Shown here piece after piece: positions 9,469-20,966 of a DNA stretch of 64,000 nt (position 1 is the first letter of the stretch; the number at the start of each line of letters is the position of its first letter). The notes beneath the pieces were generated by a model. The model had not been told where the DNA came from. It did no database searches and saw only the letters and a list, made by a program, of their open reading frames with translations. Location: the NCBI GenBank assembly GCA_027924585.1, contig BSBM01000423.1, forward strand, positions 4,439,501 through 4,503,500, written 5' to 3'. Made by a program: the position numbers and the translations under genes. The stretch is from Larix kaempferi. Lineage: Eukaryota; Streptophyta; Pinopsida; Pinales; Pinaceae.

Positions 9469-9876
9469 TGTTGATGTATTTGTAACTTCAAAAGATATTC
9501 TTCTATGTATTACACTTGTACTTTATTATATTCCTGATGGAGATGTATTATTCCTCCAATCAGAAGTGTCGTCATTTGTATTTGTAAGTGTCGCAAGTAT
9601 TATTGTAAGTGTCGCAACTTATATTTGATGGGTTATTAGACCACCAGTGTGGGGTCGGCCCTGTATGAGTCATGTGGATGGGTTATTATGATTCCTTAGG
9701 AAGTCAGCCCTATTAGGGTTAAAGGCAAGTTAATTCATTGTATAAATAGAGAGTGTGTGTCTCTCATTCTATTCATTCACTCACTCATCCAACTCGCATA
9801 GTTGAGAGAGAGGAGTGTGCACAAGTGGAGTAGGAGTTGCTGTTGGAGTCATCTATCTTTTGGGGAATGATATTTG
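9469..9876 (+). repeat. Copia-B 5' LTR, left piece
   Basis: Begins TGTTGATG and matches 37878 onward. A TATA box (TATAAATA) lies at 9741-9748. A short 'GTAAGTGTCGCAA' block is duplicated here but not in the 3' LTR. It is cut at 9876 by Gypsy-D. Confidence 0.9.
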
Positions 9877-10774
9877 TGTTTGATGGACAATCCACTCGAG
9901 TGGACGTGAGCTCGATCTCCCTAGCTCAATGTGAGTCTATAACAAATAGAACAGACTATAAACAACTTTCCTAGATCTAGTTAAGGATCAAGTTTCAGAT
10001 GTCTTACCTTAAGTTTGTAGCCCTTTCTGCCTGGATGTTGTTCCACGCCTCGTGGTTTTCAAATCTTAGCTGCAAGATCTGCCAAGATACACAGAACAAG
10101 ACAAACAAGTAAAAAGCATCTAAACGATAACAGATCTAAGTAAACAATTAAGCAGGAAAACTACGCAATATCATCAACAACAACAATATTGGTGGAAAGC
10201 GTTTATACTACTATAAATAGGGAAAGTACATAGAAGAGAAAGACTACAACCGAAGCTTAATGAAGCAACCCTTCTCCATCCAAACCAATGCCATAACCTC
10301 TTCAAGGAAGTGGGATTCTCTCAATGGATGAGTAGAGATCTCTCTAGAATGATTTAACCAACATGTAGACACTATAGACTTCCTCCCTTTGGAAAGGGAT
10401 AGAGCTTCATTTATATAGGACTAAGTGGATAGGGTATGGATAGGGTAGGTTGAGATATGGTAGGAGATGAATAGGGGATCCTTCCAAGAGGTTAGGAACC
10501 GAGTGCCAGCTCCCCTAAAAGCTCAAGGATAAGGGTCCATGTCAGGTGACTTTGAGAATGGGCTCGAAGAAGCTATTTTTGTCCATTAACTAACATCGTC
10601 GTACCCTGCAAGAGGACAAGCTGCGACATCGTAGGTTGCATGAGAACAGCCTGCGATGACCTCTTAAAACCTAGTGTAAATGGAATGGTATCTCTTTCAG
10701 GTTAGTGACTTAGTCAAGGAAACTTTAGGGATGTATACACTGAATCTCATGATGGCAGGATTTTAGGTGTAACA
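9877..10774 (-). repeat. Gypsy-D 3' LTR
   Basis: An 898-bp LTR nearly identical in length and sequence to 17185-18083. On the minus strand a TATA element (TATATAAA) lies near 10412-10420. The GGGGGC-rich sequence to its right (10775-10790) is the likely polypurine region. Confidence 0.88.
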
Positions 10775-12040
10775 GAATGCCCCCGAAAGCATGAAGCTGT
10801 TGAAAATTGGACAGGTGAAATGCTTTGACAGAAGAAATGGAAATGGCTTGTCGGACGAAGGATGTTGCTGCAGTACAACTGACTCTAGGTACACAGTCTC
10901 ATATGACGTACAACATGGCTGTGGACCAATACAATGCAGATCCATGGTATTAATGACAAACTGAACACAATCATGGCTACTAGACACAAGCATAGATCCA
11001 TGATGAGATGATAACATAGCCACAACCAATACAAATGTGGATCTGTGTGATATGACTCAATACAATCTCCATCGCAACCTAGGTAAAATATGACTCCCCA
11101 GGGTCTTCAAGCTGAACTCGCAATGATACGAATCTATCCATGTGATTACAAATGTCTTGACGTCGAACATGGTAGAAACCACTTGATTACCGGTCATTGT
11201 TGTATACCGTTAACAAGTGTGAGGGAAATCACCATTCATGTCAATGATCCCCAAGGTATCGTAGTACAAATCACCAAGCGTGAATAAATGAGTTGAAGTC
11301 GAACGAAAGATGAAATCTTTCGATCAAGAGTCAATGATGTAAACCCATGTCGAAAGCGAGGTAACTTGCCATGGAGGCATGTAGGGCCAAGGTACTTGGT
11401 TGGTTTCTAGATTCAACCCTCGGATGATGTGTTGAAGTCGGCGAGGATGAATCCGTTGAAGGAGGGCCATGATGAATCCCCCATCATCGACACGAAACAT
11501 GACAAAGGATGTGTAGAGCAGATCGGATGGTACAGTAACATGTAAGACTAACTCAGATTAGACCGACATGGTGGTAGGTGTACTGACTGCAGATAATGAA
11601 ACGGTGAGAGTATTCTTGAACATGGGCATGGCATGACTTGGCAGTATTGATGTGACGAGCACGACACCAACTTATTAATGCAACTGATGATAGAAGCGTT
11701 CTTTGAATGACTCAAAGGAGTAACAAGACTTAGGAAGTAGGTAAAACTCGAGGACAAACGGATGATCCAAGTGCAATATGCAAATGCAAATGAGTGCCAT
11801 GTTCAAGAATGACTAGATACTGCCACTAATAAAGGGTGTAACACAAAAGATTTCCTTTTTCCCCATCATGAACGATGAGTGCCTCATGTGTTATTTTATG
11901 AGCTTGATGAGGTTACCTAGATGCTCGGTATAGCTCATCTCATAGATGAGTCCGATCCCAAATATTTTCCAAACCTGGGATAGGAGGGGTTTGTCCCATG
12001 ACGGGCCCTTCAATGTGAAAATTTAACGAGTCCATAAAAG
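10775..12040 (-). other. Gypsy-D 3' non-coding region, left part
   Basis: No domain-bearing ORF. Scattered phrases ('GGTGTTGAAGTCG', 'AACATGGTAGAAAC') have weak counterparts in Gypsy-F around 26340-26500, so this is the 3' untranslated part of the same element type rather than host sequence. Confidence 0.5.
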
Positions 12041-13400
12041 GTTAAACTCGGTCGCCATTTCATGTTTAGAGAGTCTGAAAAGAACTAAAGAAGACTCCAA
12101 CTGTCCTTTTTCGTAAAGTTAGCCTCATCGCCCGAAAAAGGGTAAAACAATGCGGGAGAGGACTCTTCCAGTCATGATTGGATGGAGTATACCTTTTTCG
12201 TAAGTAGTGCTCCCTGGTCCGAAAAAGGGGTAAACTATCACTAGGGAGACGATCATTCAAATCCTTTTACAAGCGTGAACAAATCAATTTCGCTTGGCCA
12301 TCTTTTCCTATTTTAGGAGTCTGAAAAGAGCTTAAAAAGGACTCCATGAACAACTTTGTCATGGTTGATAACCGAGTACGACAAAGGAAAAAGTAAACTC
12401 GGCACGGTTCCTTTTCCGTAAATAGTCTAGCGAGGTCGGATAAAGTGATAAACCTATATTCGTTAGACACACCTTTTTACTCAATTTTTTAACGAGCACG
12501 ATAATGGTATCAAAAGCAATCAGAATCTTTTTCATATTTGAACCAGAGCACGAAAAAGTGAAAAGTAAGCTCAAATATCATCTTATTGTTTTTAACGAGC
12601 TCGAAGATAGGTTGGAAGAATGCTCATGATGTCTGCTTCATTTTCTAACGAGCTTGTAACAAAAAATGAACTATGCTCGGGATAATGCTCATTGGCAGGT
12701 TTCTTTCCAACATGATGGCTAGAGGTTGGAAAGTTTGCCCCCAGAACTAAAAACTGACAGCTTACTTCTAGTATGATTTCTAGAGGCATTGTTTCATTTT
12801 TTAGCGAGCTAGAAAATGAAAAAGGAAAGTATGCTTGAAAATGTTCCCATTGGCGGACTCTTCCCATCATGATATCCAAAGGTTGGTACATGCCCCCAGC
12901 ATGATTGCTAGAAGTAAGTGACTTAGCTCCAACATGATGTGGAGAGGCGATCGAGTTGACTTCGACGTAACTTCCATAGGTTGAAGACATGCCCCCCAAG
13001 CTTCATTTCATTCACCTAAGGCATAGGTGGATGAAAAGAAGGTGCAGGTACTAATTCTACGAGAAGACTCGACTCAAAGGGAAAGGATCTGTTTCATTTT
13101 TTAACGAGCTTGACACAGGAGAAGAACCGTGCTCGTGGGAACCTATTTCATTTTTTAATGAGCTTGACATAGAAAGGGAAATATGCTCATGGAAGCCTAT
13201 TTCATTTTTTAACGAGCTTGACATAGAACAAGAACTATGCTCATGAAATGGTTTCATTTTTATGCAAGCTTAAAACCAAAAGTAAACTTTGCTTGGGAAA
13301 TTGGTTTCATTTTTATGCAAGCTTAAAACCAAAAGTAAACTATGCTGGGGGATCTACCCAACATGATGACCATAGGTCGGTAGAGTTCCCCCGAACATAA
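12041..13400 (-). repeat. Gypsy-D 3' array of inverted repeats, with pseudoknot-like units
   Basis: Consecutive units, each with complementary arms. GAGTC/GACTC (12071/12093). CCTTTTTCG/CGAAAAAGG twice (12105/12133 and 12192/12220). AAGCG/CGCTT near 12270. GGAGTC/GACTCC near 12320. CCGAGT/ACTCGG near 12371. Then repeated CGAGC/GCTCG and, at 13260-13345, CAAGC/GCTTG. From 13089 the units become direct repeats of about 60 bp. Inside the CCTTTTTCG loops, CCTC or TAGTG can pair with GAGG or CACTA downstream. Confidence 0.8.
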
Positions 13401-13529
13401 TAAGCTAGGGGAACTACTGCAGCATGATTCCCAGAGCCTGGAGACCTGCCCCCCGTCACGAGGGGGAAGAAACCACTAAAACATGTGGAACATTTAGGTA
13501 AGTTTGATGACTAGGAGTCATGTGATGAG

Positions 13530-13960
13530 TGGGTGTCACATACAAAAGTTGATCAATGGTCACAATCCTCCCATCATAGGGAAAATACATCACTCGAAAG
13601 AGTGTGGACACTACAGCCTTCATTGCATAAACATAATATCATCCAAGGAGAAGATTAAAATCTAAAGGACCTTTGACTACCATAACATCAATACGGACAG
13701 TTTTCCCTCCCAAAGTGATAGATAACTAAGGAAGGATCCCTAAAGGTCGAGTAGGCCTTCGATTCAAATCCAATATCTGGTCAGTTATTGGCACAAGCTG
13801 AGGGGAACCTATAGCTTGCGAAGCAGTTGAGGATAAAACACTAATAGAAGCTCCCTCATCAACTATCATACAAAAAATTTATTTATCGGAAACTCCTACA
13901 GATATTTGAAAAGGAATACTCGAAAGAAGACGAGATTCTGTTAACTCATTCCAATCAAAT
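13530..13960 (-). pseudogene. Gypsy-D retropepsin-like protease remnant
   Basis: On the minus strand the active-site block reads VDEGASISVLS (about 13826-13872), followed by VVKGPLDFNLLLG, a stop, YVYAMKAVVSTLF and MYFPYDGRIV (13570-13712). The same blocks occur in Gypsy-F's protease (IIDEGAS, DYNLLLGRSYMYAMKAV). Together they mark the aspartic protease of gypsy Gag-Pol. Several stops make it a pseudogene. Confidence 0.75.
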
Positions 13961-14277
13961 GAAATGACCTCAGTACTTGGAGGGAGTCCCGTGGAAATGG
14001 ACTCTTGCCTACCATGATCGGAACTGACTAGAAAAACATCAGTGGTTATCAATCCACTCTCATCGGGGAGAGTAGGATGAGATGAAGACTATGTCAAGGT
14101 GACAGTTGCAATCAGAACGCTCTCTGATGGAAGAGCAAGATCGAGTGGAGATAACAACGACTCGATCACTTCACTCTCGGAAGGCAGAGTGGGATCAATT
14201 ACAGATGAAACTTAATTGATCACTTGTTCAACCAGTGGGGGGTCGAGGGAAAAATTACTATCGCTTGTTGGAATCAC

Positions 14278-14754
14278 CTATTGAGGACTAGTAATATCTT
14301 CCAACCATTGTGAAGCTTCATCCATGCTTGGACAAAGGAAAGTACGGTGTATACCCTTGCATATCAAACAGGGATATAGGACTTTACCCTTCCAACCCTT
14401 CAACAATGGGTCACTAGTCGAGGGAGTGTCATCAACATGATGGTTAGAGGTTGACGATACAAGCAGTTTGGGGTTTTTAGACCACACTTCTGACACACGG
14501 GAAAGACCGGGGCAATCCTTGAGAAGTTGATCACCCTTGCAAAGCTTGCAAGGGAACTTGGGCTTACGAGGTGTTCTCATAGAACGAGTGCCATTGAAGG
14601 TTGGTCTCTTTCTTCTCCTTCTTCTTCTTATCCACTTGATTACTAACACCACTACTTTGATCAGGCAAGGAAGAAGAAATGGAAGAAGATGCATTTGAGG
14701 AAGAAGGGGAAGGATCATTTTGGGATCAACCCTCTCGTGGTGGAGAGTCAACAT
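14278..14754 (-). CDS. Gypsy-D basic protein with two zinc-knuckle-like motifs
   Basis: 158 codons. A basic run (KWIRRRRRRKRP) is followed by CKLCKGDQLLKDC, where the His is lost, and by CLICKGIHRTFLC, which keeps C-C-H-C. These resemble the nucleocapsid part of Gag that binds the RNA genome. Gypsy-F has an equivalent pair in front of its RT. The overlapping ORF 14726-14953 holds the proline-rich segment before it in another frame. Confidence 0.65.
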   Translation of the reverse strand: MLTLHHERVDPKMILPLLPQMHLLPFLLPCLIKVVVLVIKWIRRRRRRKRPTFNGTRSMRTPRKPKFPCKLCKGDQLLKDCPGLSRVSEVWSKNPKLLVSSTSNHHVDDTPSTSDPLLKGWKGKVLYPCLICKGIHRTFLCPSMDEASQWLEDITSPQ

Positions 14755-14953
14755 TTAAAACATTGGGTACAGTCGAAATCACCGGATTGAATAACCATAC
14801 CGGTAATCCTATGGTCAATCCTGGAAGATTCAAAGTAGAAATAAAGGGAGGACCAATATCTCCAACTGGAGGAAAATTAAAAGGTACCCCTTGAAAAGGG
14901 GTCTCTTGATTGGTAGTCCCGGAAGGAGCTTTGGAGCATGGAGATGGATCCAT
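14726..14953 (-). pseudogene. Gypsy-D proline-rich gag-like segment
   Basis: 75 codons starting MDPSPCSK. The block STLNLPGLTIGLPVW matches ATLSLPRLTLGLPIW in Gypsy-F (32066-32590), and weakly ASLNLPDL in Gypsy-F Gag. It is thus an N-terminal gag-type segment. A frameshift separates it from the zinc-knuckle ORF. Confidence 0.6.
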
Positions 14954-17184
14954 GGAACAAGACCAAGTGATGTGGGTGAAGTCTTGCTAAAAAGAACTCA
15001 AAAAACCGTCAGGAAACCGAGCATGCAAAAGGGGAGCTAGAAGAAAAAGAGGCACACAGGCCAAAAAATAAAGCTCAAAAAACTTTACTGTAACCGATGC
15101 CACAACAAGCAATCTATAACAAAGAGTCCAAAAATCCAAGAAGCAGCACTATGAAATAAAAGACCCTCTATAAGGTAAAATAACAAGCAGTCCTCCTAAC
15201 TAAGGTCTGGAGACCTCAACTGATCGTATCCCCCGCAAGGTGATGAAATCCAAGTCAGACAATACGAAGTGAGAGACCAAAATATGAAGGGATATCCCTC
15301 TACCGAAAGGGATCCCGGGTAAAGAGCCCTAGAAGAAAAGTTACTAAGATACCTCGTTCATGACACGTCCGAGAAGGATATTGAAGCTTCTGCCTTTTGG
15401 CCTATGTACAACCACTATGGTGGCCGAAAAATACAAGGAAGACAATGGATAGATGTCCTTAGGTGCTAAGTGGAGTGCGGCATTCCACAAAGCTCGTCCA
15501 TAACCTGTCCTCGCTGCTTACACCCATGGAATGGGAGGCCCTCTCAACAAACTGGTCGATGACCATGTCAATAAGTACAAGAGTATTTTAGCACCCTAAG
15601 AGAAAACAACTATGGATCATATGTAAAATGACAAGGGGGAATTATTTGGATTCATATCCCTGGTGTCCTACCTAACTACCAAATTCTTTTATCCTCAAGC
15701 GAGGTTAAAGTGTGTTGAGTTAGGGAGATAAATTTTAATGGTCGTTGTATTACTCAATCGGGTGATGGAAGCGCAACTCGATGGTGTGTAGACTTGACAT
15801 AAACCATGCAAATTTGGATGAACTCATGCAAGTCTATTTCCTTCAATGAACTTCTAGCTAAAGTAAGGAAGAATTCTCTTTATTCCCAATATGTACAACC
15901 CAATGAAAATGCAATTTTAACTTTTTCAAAATGTTGGAAACAAGTGAAAAACTCAAAATGATGTACCCAAAATATCCTAAAGCAATAAAAGAGATCTTTT
16001 ATGAACACCAAATACAATAACTCTTATCCATTTCCTATCTTTTTACACTTGAAAAAGACACATCTAAGCTACGGAAAGAAAGATTCCACCAAAGTTTCCA
16101 ATTAAATGCAAGACAAAGAAAAGCACTCCACAATCTTATCTAACTCAAGTGCTCATAAATCTGAAACATGCCTTTCTTCTTCTTATGAGTGTAAGACCAA
16201 GAATATCGAAAGATCAAATCAAAGCAAGAAGAATACTTATGTTTTTCAATTTTATGAATATAGCAAAAGAGAGACAAAAATAATCTTTTCTTTGAACTAA
16301 AGTGGAGACAAGGAATCAATATTTCCCAACAATCATAAGATAGCTCAGCATGTAAGGGAAACAAGATGCACTACCCAAGGAAAAGAGGCTCAAAAAGACA
16401 TGGATATCCCACACGTTTCAAGTCTTTTAAAACAAGCCAATCACATCAAACCAAAAATGATCTCTCAAAAGCTTAAGATGGGTCAAAACAACTGTAGGAT
16501 ACACAATTCATGGCCCCCCCGGCCATGAGGGGGATTTGTTTTTCAAAAATAGAACCCATTTTGCTTAAAAATGCAAGCAAAACACTAGTTTTTAATCAAG
16601 GGGCTAAACATGGATCCAAATCTCAAAAAAGACCCAAAAAACCAACACACGCAATCCAAATGAAAGAAATGTTGAACAAAAAAGTCTTTGCTTGGAAGAT
16701 ATAGTGCAGAGGAGTCTACACGCGAAACCAACACTCAAAAAATGGAGGGGGATGCCCACATGCCAATTTTGGCAGATCGACGCAGTCTGCGTTTGTACAC
16801 AGAGCGACGTCGCAGTTAACCAATGCGGGAAATGCGACGATGTTGCAGTAGACCAATGAAGGGGTTGCGACGATAGGCCAACAGACAGAGAACAAAGATA
16901 AAAAATGACACAGTGTCACTCTAGCTCCATTGCTCAAGTGCTACAGGCGAGATCCAAATTCAAAAATGAATAAATCTCCAAACAATGAGCAATGAAATGG
17001 TTTGAAAATGATGAGTACAAACTCAAAGGAAGGTAATCAAACTCTTCAAAGTGAAGATCTGATGGTGAAACCAGTTTAAGAGGGAAATGAAAAATAAAAT
17101 GCCTTGTAACAAGAAATCAACTGAAAATGACATTCAAATTGACAACTACAAAACAACGTTCTTCCCCAGTATGGTCACCAGATT
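14954..17184 (-). other. Gypsy-D 5' leader
   Basis: About 2.2 kb without a convincing ORF. A phrase at 15241 (TGATGAAATCCAAGTCAGAC) recurs in Gypsy-F at 35940, and the flanking text aligns loosely, so this is the shared untranslated leader. At 16509-16525 a C5 loop is closed by ATGGCC/GGCCAT. The primer-binding site lies at 17164-17180. Confidence 0.6.
17164..17180 (-). other. Gypsy-D primer-binding site
   Basis: The minus strand reads TGGTGACCATACTGGGG, four bases inside the LTR. It begins with TGG, as needed to pair with a tRNA CCA end. The tRNA is not identified. Confidence 0.6.
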
Positions 17185-18083
17185 TGTTTGATGGACAATC
17201 CACTCGAGCGGACGCGAGCTAGATATCCCTAGCTCAATGTGAGTCTAGAACAAATAGAACAGAATATAAACAACTTTCCTAGATATAGTTAAGGATCAAG
17301 TTTCAAATGTCTTACCTTAAGTTTGTATCCCTTTCCGCCTGGATGTTGTTCCATGCCTCGTAGTAAACAGATCTCAATTGCAACACCTGCCAAGATACAC
17401 AGAACAAGACAAAGAAGTAGAAAGCATCTAAACGATAACAGATCTAAGTAAATAGTTAAGCAGGTAAACTATGCAATATCATAAAAAAAAAACAATATTG
17501 GTGGAAAGTGTTTATATTACTTTAAATAGGGAAAGTACATAGAAGAGAAAGACTACAACCGGAGCTTAACAAAGAAACATTTCTCCATCCAAACCAATGC
17601 CATAACCTCTTCAAGGAAGTGGGAGTCTCTCAATGGATGAGTAGAGATCTCTCTAGAATGATTTCACCAGCATGTAGACACTATACACTTCCTCCCTTTG
17701 GAAAGGGATAGAGCTTCATTTATATAGGACTAAGTGGATAGGGTATGGATAGGGTAGGTTGAGATATGGTAGGAGATGGATAGGGGATCCTTCCAAGAGG
17801 TTAGGAACCGAGTGCCAGCTCCCCCAAAAGGTCAAGGATAAGAATCCATGTCAGTTGGCTCCAAGAATGGGCTCGAAGAAGCTATTTTTGTCCATTAACT
17901 GACATTGTCGCACCCTGCAAGAGGACAAGCTGTGACGTCGCAAGTTGCATGAGGACATCCTGTGACAACCTCTCAAAACCTAGTGTAAATGGAATGGTAT
18001 CTCTTCCAGGTTAGCGACTTAGTCAAGGAAAATTTAGGGATGTATACACTGAATCTCATGATGGTAGGATTTTAGGTGTAACA
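17185..18083 (-). repeat. Gypsy-D 5' LTR
   Basis: 899 bp, the partner of 9877-10774. On the minus strand this is the promoter-bearing copy in front of the leader. Confidence 0.88.
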
Positions 18084-18263
18084 CTTTGTGATCTTTGTAT
18101 TGGGACTTATTCTATCTTTGAGGAAGTTGCGTGGTTTTTTCACCTTCTTGGTTTTCCCCGAGGAAACTCTGTGTCTCTTGTGTTTATGATTGTTATGTTG
18201 TGCATGTTATTCTCTTAGTAGGATCCTAGATAATGCTTGAATGAAATTATAAAAAAATTAACA
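18084..18263 (+). repeat. Copia-B 5' LTR, right piece
   Basis: Continues the LTR interrupted at 9876. It matches about 38259-38430 and ends in ATTAACA just before the primer-binding site. Confidence 0.88.
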
Positions 18264-18275
18264 TGGTATTAGAGT
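18264..18275 (+). other. Copia-B primer-binding site
   Basis: TGGTATTAGAGT, a two-mismatch version of the Met-tRNA site seen in Copia-A. Confidence 0.8.
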
Positions 18276-19201
18276 AGGACTAAGAAGAAGACACTGTGCA
18301 GCTGTGGAAGACACAAAGATCATTCCCCAAAAGATAGATGACTCCAACATCAACTCCTCCTCCACTTGTGCGCACTCCTCTCTCTCAACCGTGCGAGTTG
18401 GATGAGGGCTTCTTAATATTTGAGTTTCTCTCCTCAGATCATCAAAGGTAGGAGGCTAGGTTGACTCTCCTTGCAAGGGTGCATCTTTCTATCGAGACAA
18501 AATTCAATTCTGAGCACTTTCAGTTTTTGTCTTGTCACTACTGCGGGAAATTAGGGTTTCGAAGAAAGTTGGAATTTTTGGAATCTGAGACCACTAATGG
18601 ACGCTCCTCAAGAAAATCAAAATTTAGAGACCAAGATCAAACTTTTTGGTTGGGCAAAACCCCCTAGTTCAGGATTTTGATCAGAAAGGTGGAAAATTAG
18701 GGTTTCTTCAAAAGTGGGAAGTTTTGAAATCTGAGACCATGGCTGGATGCTCCTCAGAAAAATCAAAGTTTAGAGACCAATATTGAACTTTTTGGCTCGA
18801 AAGAACCCCGGGCATTATCAAACCCTCATTGGGGATTTTGACTAGAAAACTAGAGAACAAAAAACTGCAGATTCGAAAGTTTCAAAGTCAATTTTGAGGG
18901 GTCAAATTTTGCAGATTTCAAAATTGAAGTATACCAAATTGATAATCTCAGCAATGCACATCATTCCATCCATTCAGAAGTTTGGAATTCCAAGTTTGAA
19001 TTTTTAGGGTTTCTCTGACAAACCTTAATCCATCTCTAGATCCAGCTTCAGCGAGTCAAGTGGTAAGACCTAAATCTTTTATTAGTATTTGAGTTTCTCA
19101 TTAAGATATCTGACCACACCAAGCTTGAGGATAAGCTTGAAGGGGCTGATAACTTCTGAGCATGGTAGTATAGAATTGGGTTAATCCTTGAAGAGAATTA
19201 A
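18276..19201 (+). other. Copia-B leader and decayed gag start
   Basis: Similar to the Copia-A leader. It contains a direct repeat of about 175 bp beginning 'AATTAGGGTTTC' (near 18551 and 18697). From about 19115 the gag start is readable (KLEDKLEGADNF), but the initiator codon and a Trp codon are lost to substitutions and stops. Confidence 0.65.
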
Positions 19202-20458
19202 TTGGACACCTACATAAGAGAAGAGGTTCCAATTCCAGAGGAAGATGAGGCTAAGGCCTTACACAAGAAGAACTTGGTCAAGGCCAAGAGAATCATTGTT
19301 GATTCTATAAAAGATCATCTCATACCTCATGTGTTTTCCTTAAAGAAACCTAAGGAGATGTTTGACTCCTTGAACAAGTTGTTTGAAGGAAAGAATATAA
19401 ATCAAAAAATGACTCTGTGGAACCAATTGAAAGGGGTAAAGATCCAAAATGGAGAGACCATCCAATCCTATTTTACTAAGGTCTCTCAAATCAAAGAACA
19501 ACTTGAAGCTGTGGATGAAATAGTGGAGAATGGAGAAATTGTCATGACCACATTGAATGGCCTTCCTAGGTCTTGGGACTCCTTCATCCAAGTAATCTAT
19601 GCAAGAAAGAAATTGATCTCTTTCAGTAGACTTTGGGAGGAATTCTCACAAGAAGAAGCTAGGCTTGTAGCTCAAGAAGAAAGGATGGGAAGTGAAGACC
19701 AAGCTCTCACAGCTCACACCAAGAGAAGTAAGTTCAAGAGGGAGCAACCTCATTACAAGAAATATTTTCACCATCATCAAAGACAGAAGAAGGACCTGAG
19801 ATGCTTCACATGTAATGAGAAGGGACACTTTGCCACAGATTGTCCCAAGAACAAAAAGGGCTTCAACAACAACAACAACAACAACAAGATATATCATGCT
19901 CATGCTGGTGAAGTTGATGAACCTCGCAGGAAGAAGGCTAGAGAAGAAAGTGAAGACTCTTCAAGTGACAATGAATATGTTCTAATCTCTACTCTCACAG
20001 GTACTGTTACACATGGGTGTAATGATTGGCTTACTGATAGTGGGGCTTCTAAACACATGACGGGATTTAAAGAATATCTTATGGACTTATCTGAATATGA
20101 GTCACCTTATAAGGTAAAACTTGGGGATGATTATCAATACCCTATAAAAAGAAGTGGTGAATCCTCCTACAAGCTAGACTCTGGGAAGTCTTTAAAGATG
20201 AAAGATGTTCTATATGTACCTAGACTCAAGAAGAATCTTCTTTCCATATCATCTCTAGATGAAAAGGGGATGAGAGTTACATTTGTGGATGGCCAAGTAC
20301 TCATGTGGCCAAAATGTAAGACCATAGATGATGTAGTAGTGATTGGAGAGCAAGAGGGAGGATTGTACAAATTGAAGGGACAACCTGAACATGCCATGGC
20401 ACATGAATCCATGGATCCAAGTGAACTTTGGCATAGAAGGCTTGCACATGTGCACTAG
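19202..20458 (+). CDS. Copia-B Gag-protease ORF
   Basis: 418 codons, collinear with Copia-A Gag-protease. A UBN2-type Gag comes first, then an intact CCHC knuckle (C201, C204, H209, C214), an asparagine run and a charged spacer. The protease site DSGAS (D279) is in its usual form. The ORF ends in the pre-integrase domain (LWHRRLAHVH) at a TAG where Copia-A has Tyr. The start is only the first Met left after the true N-terminus decayed, so about 40 residues of Gag are missing. Confidence 0.87.
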   Translation: MDTYIREEVPIPEEDEAKALHKKNLVKAKRIIVDSIKDHLIPHVFSLKKPKEMFDSLNKLFEGKNINQKMTLWNQLKGVKIQNGETIQSYFTKVSQIKEQLEAVDEIVENGEIVMTTLNGLPRSWDSFIQVIYARKKLISFSRLWEEFSQEEARLVAQEERMGSEDQALTAHTKRSKFKREQPHYKKYFHHHQRQKKDLRCFTCNEKGHFATDCPKNKKGFNNNNNNNKIYHAHAGEVDEPRRKKAREESEDSSSDNEYVLISTLTGTVTHGCNDWLTDSGASKHMTGFKEYLMDLSEYESPYKVKLGDDYQYPIKRSGESSYKLDSGKSLKMKDVLYVPRLKKNLLSISSLDEKGMRVTFVDGQVLMWPKCKTIDDVVVIGEQEGGLYKLKGQPEHAMAHESMDPSELWHRRLAHVH

Positions 20459-20930
20459 AGAGCACTACCAGTTGCAAGCAAGGAAGTAGAAGGTCTTCCT
20501 GAAATCCAGTCAAAGCATGAAGGTGTTTGCAAAGGATGTGCAAAAGGAATGAACACAAAGAAGGCATTTCCAAGCAGTGAAAGCAAGGAAAAAGGAATCT
20601 TAGAGATTATCCACTCCAATGTATGCGGTCCTATGTCATCCAGTTCTCTGAGTGGGTATGTATATTATGTTTCTTTCATTGATGATTTCTCTAGGAAGAC
20701 TTCGATTTATTTCTTGAAGAACAAAGATGAAGTATTCAACAAATTCAAGGAATTCAAAGCCTAGATAGAAGACCACACTGAAAAGAAGATCAAGACCCTT
20801 AGATCCGACAAAGGTGGATAATTCACTTTAGCAAAATTCAATAAGGTATGCAGTGATTTAGGGATTAAGAGGGAGTTGACCACTCCTTACAATCTACAAC
20901 AGAATGGAGTTGCAGAAAGGAAGCAAACAT
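20459..20930 (+). pseudogene. Copia-B truncated integrase
   Basis: Same frame as the preceding ORF. CKGCAKGM is kept. The first catalytic Asp is Asn (HSNVCGPM). TAG at 20762 and TAA at about 20819 (at the RSDKGG motif) interrupt it. It breaks off right after NGVAERK and continues in the pre-intron linker, so the integrase C-terminus is deleted. It cannot be active. Confidence 0.8.
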
Positions 20931-20966
20931 TGAGAGGGATTCCACCCAACAAACAAACAAAGATAA

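Larger units (their letters stand above)
9877..18083 (-). mobile_element. Gypsy-D: non-autonomous Ty3/gypsy element in the Copia-B LTR
   Basis: LTRs are 9877-10774 and 17185-18083, TG...CA on the plus strand. The flanks ATTTG (9872-9876) and CTTTG (18084-18088) look like a one-mismatch target duplication. Orientation is minus: a primer-binding site (TGGTGACCATACTGGGG) lies inside the right LTR, and the zinc-knuckle and protease remnants read leftward. RT, RNase H and integrase are absent. The leader, gag-like segment and 3' hairpin array resemble Gypsy-F, which probably is the related autonomous type. Confidence 0.85.
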
